From the NCBI RefSeq assembly GCF_005049045.1, contig NZ_SUPK01000008.1, forward strand, positions 62,001-126,000: a stretch of DNA of 64,000 nt. Reading direction: 5' to 3'. The notes under the pieces are model-generated. The model saw nothing but the letters and a program-made list of their open reading frames with translations. It did not search any database and had not been told where the DNA came from. Shown here piece after piece: positions 45,437-53,657 of the stretch; positions within the stretch are counted from its first letter, which is position 1; each line of letters opens with the position of its first letter. A program made the translations under genes and the position numbers. Source of the DNA: Cohnella pontilimi. Its GTDB lineage: Bacteria > Bacillota > Bacilli > Paenibacillales > Paenibacillaceae.

Positions 45437-45446
45437 GACACAAAAA

Positions 45447-45462
45447 AAGACCGATCGGTCTT
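45447..45462 (+). promoter_or_regulatory. 16-base palindromic operator upstream of the alpha/beta hydrolase gene
   Basis: AAGACCGATCGGTCTT is a perfect palindrome sharing the core ACCGATCGGT with the site before the TetR gene. A TTGACA at 45435 would place a -10 element within or beside it, so a bound repressor would block the promoter. Confidence 0.65.
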
Positions 45463-45562
45463 AACCGGCAATTGAAAAGAAAGGTTATGAGATCGTGGTC
45501 TGGGAAGCTTTTGTAGCCAAAAAATCCAATCTACCTTGTGAGCAAGGGAAGGAGACGTTCGT

Positions 45563-46441
45563 ATGCAATTGATGTGGATCATTATCGGGGTGCTGTTCGC
45601 AGCAGGGGCAGTTGCGGGCCTATCGTTGTGGTATCTTACCGTGAAGAGTCAGTCGCCCAAAAGATTGGCGGGAGGGGAGCAGCCGGCTTACCCGTATGAG
45701 AAAGTGTTATTTTCCAGCGAAGGAACATCGATCGCGGGTTGGTTCATTCCGAATCAACCGGAGAACAGTGTACATAAAAGACCGGTGGTCATTTTGGCTC
45801 ACGGTTGGGGATCCGGTAAATCCAGAATGCTTCGATACGTTACGCCTTTATATGAGGCGGGTTATGCGATCCTCATGTTCGATGCCAGAGGTCATGGGGA
45901 AAGCGGGCCGATCGACGCGCCTACAGTGAAGTCATTCCGGGACGATGTGTTAGCCGCACTCGAATATGCTTCGCGAAGGGATGAGGTGGATTCGGACTGT
46001 ATCGCAATATTGGCGCATTCGTTCGGAGGCTTCGGCAGTGTGCTGGCATTGAAGAAAACGCAAAAAATCCGGGCATTGGTGACAGATTCGATGCCTGCAC
46101 GTTTTGACTCCATCATGAAAGCATACTTATCAAAATCCAAGCTGAGACGCTTGCCGCTGCCGTATTTTCTGTTACGAATCGGAATGTGGAGAGCCGGAAT
46201 CAGCAGCCAAGAGGCAGCCGGTTTCGATCTCGTGCCGATTATCCAAAGTACAACCACGCCGCTTCTCATGATGCATTCGTTAAACGACGATTATGTCCCA
46301 GTGAGTGAATTACAGTATCTGATGGATCACGCACCCCGAACCCGGCACCGGTATCTCCATACACCCGGTCATCGGAATTCCCACAAAGATCCACACTTTT
46401 GGAGCGAGTTGCTTCCATTCCTCAGAGAGGGCCTGGCTTAA
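45563..46441 (+). CDS. membrane-anchored alpha/beta hydrolase
   Basis: 292 residues. An N-terminal membrane helix (about 3-27) precedes an alpha/beta hydrolase fold: oxyanion region ILAHGWGSGKS, nucleophile elbow LAHSFGGFG, acid DDYVP and catalytic His near GHRNSH. Family members include acyl esterases and peptidases; the substrate is unknown. Likely repressed by the upstream TetR regulator. AAGGAGA precedes the ATG. Its stop codon overlaps that of the convergent ligase gene. Confidence 0.88.
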   Translation: MQLMWIIIGVLFAAGAVAGLSLWYLTVKSQSPKRLAGGEQPAYPYEKVLFSSEGTSIAGWFIPNQPENSVHKRPVVILAHGWGSGKSRMLRYVTPLYEAGYAILMFDARGHGESGPIDAPTVKSFRDDVLAALEYASRRDEVDSDCIAILAHSFGGFGSVLALKKTQKIRALVTDSMPARFDSIMKAYLSKSKLRRLPLPYFLLRIGMWRAGISSQEAAGFDLVPIIQSTTTPLLMMHSLNDDYVPVSELQYLMDHAPRTRHRYLHTPGHRNSHKDPHFWSELLPFLREGLA

Positions 46442-47385
46442 ACCCAGGGCAGCTTGCACTCTTCGGGGGCTGTTTTGACGAAGGATTGGATGGAGGGCTG
46501 TCGCAGCGCGCGGCCTTCCTGCCATCTCCATTCGCTGTACTGCACTTTTACGGTTAGCTTCGGTGTAACCCAATAAGCATCCCGATGTCGGTCAGGCCGA
46601 TTGGCGAACGGGGATTTGTTCAACCTCATGGGCGTCAAAATCTCCGTCAGATCCCGCCATTCGGCCTTCGACAGCTTGCCGGTTCCGGTATGGCCGATAT
46701 ACCACAGCTTCCCCTCTTGATCGTATTGCCCCAGCAGCACGGCGTTTACGAATCCACCGCTTAACGTAAAACCGCCTATGACCGCGATCACATCTCCGTA
46801 GTTTTTGACTTTTTTCCACCGATCGTCCTTCCCTCCGAGGGAATAGGAACTACGCAAATCTTTGCATACGATCCCTTCCATGCCTTGCTGCCGCATCACC
46901 TCGAAAAGCTTATCGCCGTCATGGTGGAACGCGGCAAGCTGGACGTTCTCGTTCGGCGTGACGATATCCTGCAGCAAGGCCAATCTTTCGGACAAAGGCC
47001 GGCTGTTCACCCACTCGCCGTTGAAATAGACAATATCGAAAATCATATAGCTGACCGGCACGAGCCGCTGCATTTCTTGGACGCGGTCGAGCTTCTGAAT
47101 GAGATCGCGGCGCATCACTTCATGAAAAGAAGGCTTGCCGTCCCCGGCCAAAGCGATGACCTCTCCGTCCAGAATGACGGAAGAGGCCCGGCAGTAGGAG
47201 GGGGTGTCCAGCAGCTCGGGATAATGGCGGGTACGTTCATTTTGCTTGCGGTTATACAGTTTGGTACTTTCCTCATCATGGTAAGTAAGGATACGCGTGC
47301 CGTCCCACTTGATCTCGTACCTCCAATAAGGTTCCGCCGGGATCGTGTCGCTGATCACCGGTTCGAACGGATAAATCGGCTCCAT
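46438..47385 (-). CDS. ligD: ATP-dependent DNA ligase (LigD ligase-domain type)
   Basis: 315 residues. The nucleotidyltransferase motif EIKWDGTR supplies the adenylated Lys (K26); DGEVIAL (motif III), EGIVCKD (motif IV) and WKKVKNY (motif V) follow, then an OB-fold domain. This is the ligase module of bacterial end joining without polymerase or phosphoesterase modules. ATG 47385 has AGAGGAG at 6 bases and is preferred over an upstream ATG. The polymerase module is encoded divergently next door; no Ku gene is in the window. Confidence 0.92.
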   Translation of the reverse strand: MEPIYPFEPVISDTIPAEPYWRYEIKWDGTRILTYHDEESTKLYNRKQNERTRHYPELLDTPSYCRASSVILDGEVIALAGDGKPSFHEVMRRDLIQKLDRVQEMQRLVPVSYMIFDIVYFNGEWVNSRPLSERLALLQDIVTPNENVQLAAFHHDGDKLFEVMRQQGMEGIVCKDLRSSYSLGGKDDRWKKVKNYGDVIAVIGGFTLSGGFVNAVLLGQYDQEGKLWYIGHTGTGKLSKAEWRDLTEILTPMRLNKSPFANRPDRHRDAYWVTPKLTVKVQYSEWRWQEGRALRQPSIQSFVKTAPEECKLPWV

Positions 47386-47474
47386 GGCTGCTCCTCTCAT
47401 CTTTCCTTCTTACATATTCTGAACAGCCGGACGCAAAATAATGACCAGCTTGTACCCAGTAAGGAGATTTTCCT

Positions 47475-48383
47475 ATGGAGAAGCAGATCGTCGCGATAGA
47501 AGGCAAAGAAGTCGAAATCTCTCATCCGGAACGCGTCATATGGCCGGAAGCGGGCATTACCAAGCTGGATTATTTAAAATACCTCATTCAAGCTGCGCCC
47601 TTTCTTCTGCCTTATACGAGAGACCGCATGCTGATGGTATGGCGATATCCCAACGGCATCCAGGGAAGGAGGGTCGAGGAGCGATCCATTCACGGCCATG
47701 CCCCGGATTGGGTTCCCCGAGTCGAGTATGCGGATAAGGAAAGGATTTTGCTTAACGATACCGCAACGCTGGTATGGGTGGCCAACCGAGGCGGGATCGA
47801 ACTCCATGTGCCTTTCGACCGGCATGACCGCAAGGATTATCCGACCGAGCTGGTATTCGACCTGGATCCGGCGGACAGCATGCCTTTCGACGCGGTGCGC
47901 GAGGTGGCGCTGAAGCTGAGAGACGTGCTGGAAGGACTGTCCCTGCAGAGCTTTCCGAAAACATCCGGCGCGACAGGGCTGCAGATTTTCGTGCCCATCG
48001 AACCGAAATATACATTCGAGGAAACTCGCCGCATCAATACGTTCATCGCCAGGTACATGCTGCAGCAAATGCCGCGCCTCATCACGTTAGAGCGGGTGGT
48101 GGAGAAGCGCGGGGACAAGCTTTATTTTGACTACTTGCAGCTGTGGCGCGGCCGCACGATGGCGGCCGCTTATTCGGTTCGTGCGAAACCGCGGGCTACC
48201 GTCTCCACGCCTGTCACCTGGAACGAAGTAGACCAAGGATTCCATCCGTCCGATTTTACGATCGTCACAGTGCCGCAGCGCCTCCAAAAGGTTGGGGACT
48301 TGTTTCGAGCGATATCTTCATCAGAGTTCCGAACGGAGCAGCCGGTGGAGGAAATATTGAAGTTTATTGAGCGGACATCATAA
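47475..48383 (+). CDS. LigD-type primase-polymerase for end joining
   Basis: 302 residues. Stand-alone LigD polymerase (archaeo-eukaryotic primase fold): start segment EISHPERVIWPEAGITKLDYL, catalytic DLDPAD, and KTSGATGLQIFVPI. It would fill gaps, preferring ribonucleotides, before ligation of broken ends, probably important in spores. AAGGAG lies 8 bases before the ATG. Divergent from the ligase gene across a 90-base gap that must hold both promoters. Confidence 0.92.
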   Translation: MEKQIVAIEGKEVEISHPERVIWPEAGITKLDYLKYLIQAAPFLLPYTRDRMLMVWRYPNGIQGRRVEERSIHGHAPDWVPRVEYADKERILLNDTATLVWVANRGGIELHVPFDRHDRKDYPTELVFDLDPADSMPFDAVREVALKLRDVLEGLSLQSFPKTSGATGLQIFVPIEPKYTFEETRRINTFIARYMLQQMPRLITLERVVEKRGDKLYFDYLQLWRGRTMAAAYSVRAKPRATVSTPVTWNEVDQGFHPSDFTIVTVPQRLQKVGDLFRAISSSEFRTEQPVEEILKFIERTS

Positions 48384-48851
48384 ACGGGATTTTATTTTCG
48401 ACAAAATGTTTATTTTTCTTTACATAGGGTTAATAAAGAGTAGAAACAAATGACGCTTCAGCCCAACGATTTTAGTCAGACTCAGGCGTTCACGGGTGAC
48501 AACAACAGGTCCTGCATTCCGAGGGACGGGTCACCGAAAGAATCGACGCCGCCTCGAGCTGATTAAAATACATTCCATAGACAAAGGGGATAGTCCAATG
48601 GAAAAGGGATAGGCGAAGCATGCGGAAAGCAGATTGCACAGTGAAAAAGCCGGTGACAACTTTTTCGTAATCTGTGGGCATGCGGGTACCGAGAGCAAGA
48701 GCAAGAGCAAGCATACGGTTGGATTAACATGCTGAACATGTCCCCATGAAAGGCAATGGAAATCCGAAAATTCATGAATATCCAGGACATGTCGTGCATG
48801 TCAGTGAAAGGGCAGGGAACAATCAAAAATGAATAGTAGGTTCGGCAAGCG
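48384..48851. other. long spacer without a convincing gene
   Basis: About 470 bases with only weak short frames, for example a 26-codon frame at 48756-48836 with a poor ribosome binding site. It contains a small tandem of AGCAAG units near 48698. Because a strong terminator follows (48852-48899), a small RNA or short peptide gene may be transcribed here. Confidence 0.4.
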
Positions 48852-48899
48852 ATAGCCTTCGTTTATGCAGTATATAAACGGAGGCTATTTGTTTTTTTT
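48852..48899 (+). terminator. strong terminator with no recognised gene before it
   Basis: ATAGCCTTCGTTTAT and ATAAACGGAGGCTAT form a 15 bp stem (one mismatch) with a 7 nt loop and a run of eight T. It implies a transcript ending here from the preceding gene-free spacer or as read-through from 48383. Confidence 0.8.
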
Positions 48900-48961
48900 C
48901 CACACCTGATTGGGGGAGCGCCCATACAATAATTTGTAACGATGGAGTTGGGAGGTACGTC

Positions 48962-49741
48962 ATGATCCTGATCGGGAATAGCGATTCGGTCGATATCGGC
49001 GCACTGCCGTTGTCCCAAACGGAAAGAGCCGTGGCCATGAAAAAACAGCGCAGTCCGGTTACTTACCGTTATGAATCGACCGACGCCTTGCTGTTTGAGC
49101 TCAGAATGAGAAGCCGGATCGTGGACTCGGCTTATGCATTGCTGGCCAGCGGAATCCGGTTTACCACTTTCGAATATTCCGAGGGCCGTGAGCCGTATTG
49201 GTTTCGAATGGTGAACGGGGGCCTCCGTCTGAATCCGGACATACAGCCATCCGAGGCCATTCTCGATATTTTCTACAATGGAAGAGCATACGCCGTAGAA
49301 TGCGCAACCGCGATCGTGATCGTTTTGTATCGAGCGGTACTGGAGTCGATCGGACGGGGGCCGTTTAACCTCTATTTCCGGGATCTGCTGTTGTACGATT
49401 GGCACTATGATGAAGATTTGCGGATGAAATCGATCGACAATATTGAGGAAGCCAATGTGGGAGATGTTTTGTACTTCAAAAATCCCGATCATGCCCCGGA
49501 CCAGCCGCAATGGCAAGGCGAGAATACGGTTCTGCTCCCGGGCGGCGTACATTACGGCCACGGTATTGGAATCAAGAGTACGGAAGGGATTATCGCCGGT
49601 TTGAACCGAAGGAGGAGACCGGGAAGCCAGATTTCCGCCTACCTGACGGACCGGGTGGTGTTTCCGGATTTTGCGTATTTGCGCAGATTATCCGGCATTG
49701 TGGGGAGGATCGGATCGAGCATTTACATCCAGAACTTGTGA
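48962..49741 (+). CDS. tgl: protein-glutamine gamma-glutamyltransferase (spore coat transglutaminase)
   Basis: 259 residues, close to the length of B. subtilis Tgl. It cross-links spore coat proteins between Gln and Lys. Catalytic C114 lies in AVECATAIVIVLY and the His region is VHYGHGIGI. GGGAGGT precedes the ATG. Its presence shows that the organism forms spores. Late mother-cell expression is expected; I did not identify a sigma-K promoter. Confidence 0.95.
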   Translation: MILIGNSDSVDIGALPLSQTERAVAMKKQRSPVTYRYESTDALLFELRMRSRIVDSAYALLASGIRFTTFEYSEGREPYWFRMVNGGLRLNPDIQPSEAILDIFYNGRAYAVECATAIVIVLYRAVLESIGRGPFNLYFRDLLLYDWHYDEDLRMKSIDNIEEANVGDVLYFKNPDHAPDQPQWQGENTVLLPGGVHYGHGIGIKSTEGIIAGLNRRRRPGSQISAYLTDRVVFPDFAYLRRLSGIVGRIGSSIYIQNL

Positions 49742-49767
49742 ACTTCTTAGGTTAGCATGGGCTGCAG

Positions 49768-49815
49768 TTCGCCGATCTGTCCCCCACCTCGGACAGGTAA
49801 TGGCGAATTTTTTTG
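49768..49815 (+). terminator. terminator of tgl
   Basis: TTCGCC pairs with GGCGAA around an inner stem CTGTCC/GGACAG, followed by seven or more T. Confidence 0.82.
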
Positions 49816-49885
49816 TGCAGAAGTTCTCATGAATGCCGGAAAACGGGGCATACTGACATCAGCCTGAGTGAAGGAGGTTAGTCAA

Positions 49886-50041
49886 GTGTTCGTTTACGGA
49901 CAAGATATCCCATTGGATGACGTCGTGCCCCAGGATCGGAAGGATCCGATTCCAACCGAGCCGGCAAGTCCGATGCAGTACCCGTTCGAATATGGAAAAG
50001 ACATCTATCCTGAGACGTCTTCCGATTCCTCAATCACGTAA
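49886..50041 (+). CDS. small acidic protein of unknown function
   Basis: 51 residues starting at GTG with an excellent AAGGAGGT 8 bases upstream. The sequence is acidic and proline-rich ([32 protein letters not shown]) and lacks membrane segments; it looks mostly unstructured. It sits 34 bases before azoR and may be co-transcribed. Being next to tgl it could be a spore-associated small protein, but I do not recognise it. Confidence 0.6.
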   Translation: MFVYGQDIPLDDVVPQDRKDPIPTEPASPMQYPFEYGKDIYPETSSDSSIT

Positions 50042-50075
50042 CGAAATACTCAATTCCAGGAGAGGTGGAGCGAAA

Positions 50076-50732
50076 GTGGCAAAAGTGCTCTATATCACGG
50101 CGAACCCGAAAGCGGAAGAACAATCGTTCAGCCTTTCCGTGGGACGGGCTTTTTTGGACGCCTACCGGAAAGAAAAACCGGAAGACGAAATCGTCCATTT
50201 GGATCTTTATCAAATCGACATCCCCTATATCGATACCGATGTGTTCAGCGGTTGGGGCAAGCTGCAACAAGGCAAAGCCTTCGACCAATTGTCGGCGGAC
50301 GAGAAGGCCAAGGTGGCGAGAATCAACGAACTGACGGATCAGTTTGTCGCAGCCGACAAATATGTGTTCGTGACGCCGATGTGGAACTTCAGCTTCCCTC
50401 CGCGCGTCAAAGCCTACATCGATAATATTTGTATTGCCGGCAAAACCTTCAAGTACACGGCGAACGGCGCGGTGGGTCTGCTGACGGACAAAAAAGCGCT
50501 GCATATCCAGGCACGAGGCGGCGTATACTCGGAAGGTCCCGCCAAAGAGATCGAATTCGGCGACCGGTTCTTGAGGGCAATTTTCCAATTCATCGGGATT
50601 ACGGATGCCGACACGCTCGTCATCGAAGGCATGGCGCAAATGCCGGATAAGGCCCAGCAAATCAAAGAGAAGGCCATCAGCGGTGCGGCAGATAAAGCGA
50701 AATGGTTTGCGAAAGAGCCGGTTCGGGTATAG
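50076..50732 (+). CDS. azoR: FMN-dependent NADH azoreductase
   Basis: 218 residues, flavodoxin-like AzoR family. FMN binding: [18 protein letters not shown] near the N-terminus and [17 protein letters not shown] around residue 100; ARGGVYSEG is also typical. Reduces quinones and azo compounds with NADH. The GTG at 50076 is chosen because GGAGAGGTGG lies just upstream; the frame opens earlier without a site. Confidence 0.93.
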   Translation: MAKVLYITANPKAEEQSFSLSVGRAFLDAYRKEKPEDEIVHLDLYQIDIPYIDTDVFSGWGKLQQGKAFDQLSADEKAKVARINELTDQFVAADKYVFVTPMWNFSFPPRVKAYIDNICIAGKTFKYTANGAVGLLTDKKALHIQARGGVYSEGPAKEIEFGDRFLRAIFQFIGITDADTLVIEGMAQMPDKAQQIKEKAISGAADKAKWFAKEPVRV

Positions 50733-50789
50733 TCGGGCGCTGTTTCGGTTACGCTGATCTTTGAAAGTTGAATACAATTGCCCATCCGC

Positions 50790-50818
50790 TTGCAATTCCA
50801 CGATTGATCGGGTATTAT
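50790..50818 (+). promoter_or_regulatory. promoter of the cold-shock gene
   Basis: TTGCAA and TATTAT are separated by exactly 17 bases. Transcription would start near 50825 and give a leader of about 130 bases, a length typical of cold-shock protein mRNAs. Confidence 0.5.
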
Positions 50819-50849
50819 GGAGGTAATTCAAATTCTTGACCTGAACTCG

Positions 50850-50904
50850 CATATTGTAGAGGGTTATGATTTGGAAATAACCTTGTACAATATGTGAATT
50901 TTTT
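50850..50904 (+). terminator. long inverted repeat followed by T-run in the cold-shock gene leader
   Basis: CATATTGTA (50850-50858) pairs with TACAATATG (50886-50894), extended inward by GGTTAT/ATAACC with one mismatch, then AATTTTTTATTT. It is shaped like an intrinsic terminator for azoR, but it also lies inside the predicted leader of the cold-shock gene, where it could act as a temperature-dependent structure or attenuator. Confidence 0.6.
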
Positions 50905-50955
50905 ATTTCTCACGAAATAAAGAGGTCGCGTAACTATAAAGGAGGTGTTTTACAC

Positions 50956-51156
50956 ATGCAACAAGGAACAGTGAAATGGTTCAACGCTGAGAAAGGCTTC
51001 GGTTTCATCGAAGTTGAAGGCGGCAACGACGTATTCGTGCACTACAGTGCAATCACTGGCGATGGTTTCAAAACGTTGGACGAAGGACAACGCGTTGAAT
51101 TCAATGTGGTTCAGGGCAACCGCGGACCGCAAGCCGAGAACGTCGTAAAACTGTAA
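50956..51156 (+). CDS. cold-shock protein (CspA/CspB family)
   Basis: 66 residues, one OB-fold cold-shock domain with RNP1 KGFGFI and RNP2 VFVHY; it binds single-stranded RNA and DNA. Preceded by AAGGAGGT at 9 bases. The long leader with a strong hairpin fits post-transcriptional cold control. Confidence 0.97.
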   Translation: MQQGTVKWFNAEKGFGFIEVEGGNDVFVHYSAITGDGFKTLDEGQRVEFNVVQGNRGPQAENVVKL

Positions 51157-51164
51157 TCCACAGC

Positions 51165-51207
51165 AAAGTACCCCGAGCCTTGCGGTTCGGGGTACTTTTG
51201 TTTTTCT
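51165..51207 (+). terminator. terminator of the cold-shock gene
   Basis: AAAGTACCCCGA and TCGGGGTACTTT form a perfect 12 bp stem with a 10 nt loop, followed by TGTTTTT. Confidence 0.88.
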
Positions 51208-51245
51208 AATACGGAATGAGCCAGGACTTTCAAGGAGGGACGTTC

Positions 51246-51467
51246 ATGTATAACTCACGGAAAAAACCGGTGGAAGAAATACCTGAAGAACTTACCGCAA
51301 TTTGGTCCTGCACCAACGATGCATGCAACGGCTGGACGCGGGCGAACTTCACGTTTTCTGATCAGCCCGTCTGTCCGCTATGCCGATCCGAGATGGAGAA
51401 AGGCGAGAGAATGCTCGCCGTTATCGTCAACTCCAGTCCTGCTCAGTACAAAACGGACGCTCACTAA
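51246..51467 (+). CDS. ydjO: YdjO-type cold-inducible zinc-ribbon protein
   Basis: 73 residues. Two Cys pairs (SCTNDACNGW and VCPLCRSEM) form a zinc ribbon; the sequence closely follows the B. subtilis YdjO pattern. It often lies next to a cold-shock protein gene, as here. AAGGAGGG precedes ATG 51246 at 6 bases. Its exact role is unknown. Confidence 0.9.
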   Translation: MYNSRKKPVEEIPEELTAIWSCTNDACNGWTRANFTFSDQPVCPLCRSEMEKGERMLAVIVNSSPAQYKTDAH

Positions 51468-51483
51468 GCGTCCCCGTTTATGA

Positions 51484-51517
51484 AGGGCCAGCCGGATCAT
51501 TCTGGCGGGCCTTTTTA
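51484..51517 (+). terminator. terminator of ydjO
   Basis: GGCC-A-GCCGGA pairs with TCTGGC-G-GGCC (one A/G mismatch, one G-U), followed by TTTTTATTTT. Confidence 0.75.
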
Positions 51518-51756
51518 TTTTGTTTGGAGTATAATTTTCTGCTGGTGCTGACCGCGTTTTTTACGTTATGTACGGTGTCCTTGGTCATGGGCTTTATTTT
51601 GTAATCCCAATTGATATGAAATCAACGAATAATTATATAATCATTTAATGTCATATGTGCTGATTAAACTGCCGGAAGGAAACGCCAGCTGCATGTCGAA
51701 TGCAAAACGAAGAGAAACGGTTGGAACTGCCGGAATCGGATAGAGGAGGTGCAGGG

Positions 51757-52800
51757 ATGCCGGAAGCAAGTTTGAGCGATCCGATGTCGATTTCGGATGT
51801 GGAACTAGGCACAACACGCCTGACCCCTAATTACCGTATCGATTTGCGGAATCCCGGGAATGAGCAATTGGACCGCTTCATCAACGCCAACCTGGTATCG
51901 GACTGGTCGCAGCTGACTTGGAAAACAGTCGGGAAGCCTTATGAAGTCAAGACGATGGCGAAGTCCAAGCAAGAATGGGAACAACAGAACGGACACATGT
52001 CGGTGAAAACCTCGTGGGAATTTTTCAATCGTTCTTTTCATGAGTGGTTTGTGAAAGATGTGCCGGAGGAACTGTCCGAAGCGAAAAAGAAACTTTATAA
52101 ACATTTGGCGCGGTTTCAAGTTCACGAGGTGAAGGAAGCGCTGGGCGAAACCGCCCGCTTGTCTCTGTGGAACTATGCGCACCGGATTCAGGACGGGATT
52201 TGGGATCCGCGCGGCAAACGGGCGTTATTCCAAGGACTCGACATTCGTAAGCCCCGCATTCTGTTCTTGGGAGCAGCGGAAGGGTACGAGGCAATGCAGC
52301 TGCATGCGATGTATCCGGAAGGCGAAGTCGTGATGGTCGACTACGACGATTTTTGCCGCACGGACCGGTTCGGGCACTTCCCGGACAGCTATCCTTTTCT
52401 AGGCGCGAATCCAGCCACCGGCCAATCGCAGGTTTGGCATAAATCGCAAATGAATATCCATTACCTGGTGGACGATATCCGCAATCTGCCTTTCGGCAAA
52501 GAGTTTGATATCGTGCTCAGCGTCGGGCTGCTGGAGCATTTCCCGGACGAGTTCAAGCCCGAAGTGATGGACTGGCACCGCAAATTTCTGAAGCCGGGCG
52601 GCTATGCCGTCATGACGACACCGAGAGTGCAGCTCAGGTCACGGTTGTTTTACACCATCATGGCCGATGTTATGAATCATACGTATAGAGAACTCATGGA
52701 CGTGCGGCAAATGGGCTTGTATGTGTATGAGTCGGGGTTCGATATTTTACGGCACGGGTACATCAAGGTGCATAACGGGATTGTCGCGAAGCCGAGATAA
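51757..52800 (+). CDS. class I SAM-dependent methyltransferase
   Basis: 347 residues from the ATG at 51757 with GAGGAGGTG upstream. A long N-terminal part (1-165) of unknown role precedes the Rossmann methyltransferase domain: motif I ILFLGAAEGYEAM, acidic loop VMVDYDD, and DIVLSVGLLEHFP. The substrate is unknown. Single gene with its own terminator. Confidence 0.87.
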   Translation: MPEASLSDPMSISDVELGTTRLTPNYRIDLRNPGNEQLDRFINANLVSDWSQLTWKTVGKPYEVKTMAKSKQEWEQQNGHMSVKTSWEFFNRSFHEWFVKDVPEELSEAKKKLYKHLARFQVHEVKEALGETARLSLWNYAHRIQDGIWDPRGKRALFQGLDIRKPRILFLGAAEGYEAMQLHAMYPEGEVVMVDYDDFCRTDRFGHFPDSYPFLGANPATGQSQVWHKSQMNIHYLVDDIRNLPFGKEFDIVLSVGLLEHFPDEFKPEVMDWHRKFLKPGGYAVMTTPRVQLRSRLFYTIMADVMNHTYRELMDVRQMGLYVYESGFDILRHGYIKVHNGIVAKPR

Positions 52801-52807
52801 ACAGGAA

Positions 52808-52838
52808 GAGCCGCTCATCCGAGCGGCTCCTTCTATTT
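52808..52838. terminator. terminator after the methyltransferase gene
   Basis: GAGCCGCTC-ATCC-GAGCGGCTC, a perfect 9 bp stem with a T-rich tail, eight bases after the stop codon. Confidence 0.8.
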
Positions 52839-52940
52839 GGTATCGAGTTCCGGCAGCAGAAGGACGCTCTCTTGTTCATTCGGGTCCGTGCGAGCGATCA
52901 AAGCGGTGCAAGGTTCGGTGCATGAACGCGTCATGCTCAT
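52833..52940 (-). CDS. possible 35-residue small protein
   Basis: A short frame with ATG at 52940 and GGAGGTG about 10 bases upstream; it would encode a Cys-containing peptide (MSMTRSCTEPCTALIART) that ends at the terminator shared with the convergent methyltransferase gene. Spacing of the ribosome binding site is long, so this is only a candidate. Confidence 0.3.
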   Translation of the reverse strand: MSMTRSCTEPCTALIARTDPNEQESVLLLPELDTK

Positions 52941-53021
52941 GAGTTGCGGGCACCTCCGATTCGAATGGGTTGTTTATTCGTCAAACAAATGATATGAGAT
53001 GATGATGGAGGAGATGACGTT

Positions 53022-53609
53022 ATGGAAGTGAAACCGGTCGTTTTAACGGGGAACAGGGTCGAATTACTGCCTATGGAAGAAGGGCATGCCGAAGGGCTGT
53101 ATGAAGCGGGGAATTTCCCTGACATCTGGACGGTAACCCAGGGCTGGATCGCGTCGATGGAAGATGCGGGGGCTTATGTGCGCAAAGCGCTGGACCAGCC
53201 CGCAGCCGTCCCATTTGTCATCAAAGACCGGCTGACCGGCAAATTGATCGGAAGCACGCGGTTTTTCGATATTTCGGCGGCAAACCGGAATTTGGAGATC
53301 GGATCGACTTGGCTGACGCCTTCGGTCTGGAGAAGCGAGGTTAATACCGAGTGCAAATATTTGCTGCTCAAGCATGGCTTCGAAACGTTGGGCACAATAC
53401 GGGTGCAGTTGAAGACGGACACCCGCAACACGCGGTCCCAACGGGCGATTGAGCGGCTGGGTGCTGTGAAGGAAGGCATTCATCGCAACCATATGATTTT
53501 GCCGGACGGTTACATACGCGATACCGTTTATTACAGCATTATCGACCGGGAGTGGCCGGAGGTGAAAGCGCGGCTGGAGCGCTTCATGACGCAGCACAAG
53601 GAGGCATAG
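53022..53609 (+). CDS. RimJ/RimL-type GNAT acetyltransferase
   Basis: 195 residues. GNAT_3 fold with LIGSTRFFDISAANRNLEIG, WLTPSVWRSEVNTECKYLLL and KTDTRNTRSQRAIERLGAVKEG, typical of the ribosomal-protein acetyltransferase-like subfamily. GGAGGAG precedes the ATG. A short coupled frame and the luciferase-like gene follow. Confidence 0.92.
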   Translation: MEVKPVVLTGNRVELLPMEEGHAEGLYEAGNFPDIWTVTQGWIASMEDAGAYVRKALDQPAAVPFVIKDRLTGKLIGSTRFFDISAANRNLEIGSTWLTPSVWRSEVNTECKYLLLKHGFETLGTIRVQLKTDTRNTRSQRAIERLGAVKEGIHRNHMILPDGYIRDTVYYSIIDREWPEVKARLERFMTQHKEA

Positions 53610-53612
53610 AAG

Positions 53613-53657
53613 TTGGATATCGAGCTGCTGAAAGGGATGTGGCCGAAGAAGGAGTGA
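53613..53657 (+). CDS. 14-codon leader frame coupled to the luciferase-like gene
   Basis: TTG with AAGGAGG at 7-8 bases opens a short frame (MDIELLKGMWPKKE) whose TGA overlaps the GTG start of the next gene (GTGA). The downstream GTG has no properly spaced site of its own, so this short frame probably delivers ribosomes to it. Confidence 0.45.
   Translation: MDIELLKGMWPKKE

Noticed and set aside
48698..48715. AGCAAG tandem as a CRISPR or satellite repeat
   Set aside because: Only about three short units without spacers.
48490..48826. Minus-strand frames of 74 and 87 codons
   Set aside because: No ribosome binding site, low-complexity start (alternating Leu/Ala from an AGCAAG tandem) and no domain.
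51524..51604. 26-codon hydrophobic peptide frame after ydjO
   Set aside because: The TTG start has no ribosome binding site and overlaps the terminator tail; chance hydrophobicity in AT-rich DNA is more likely.
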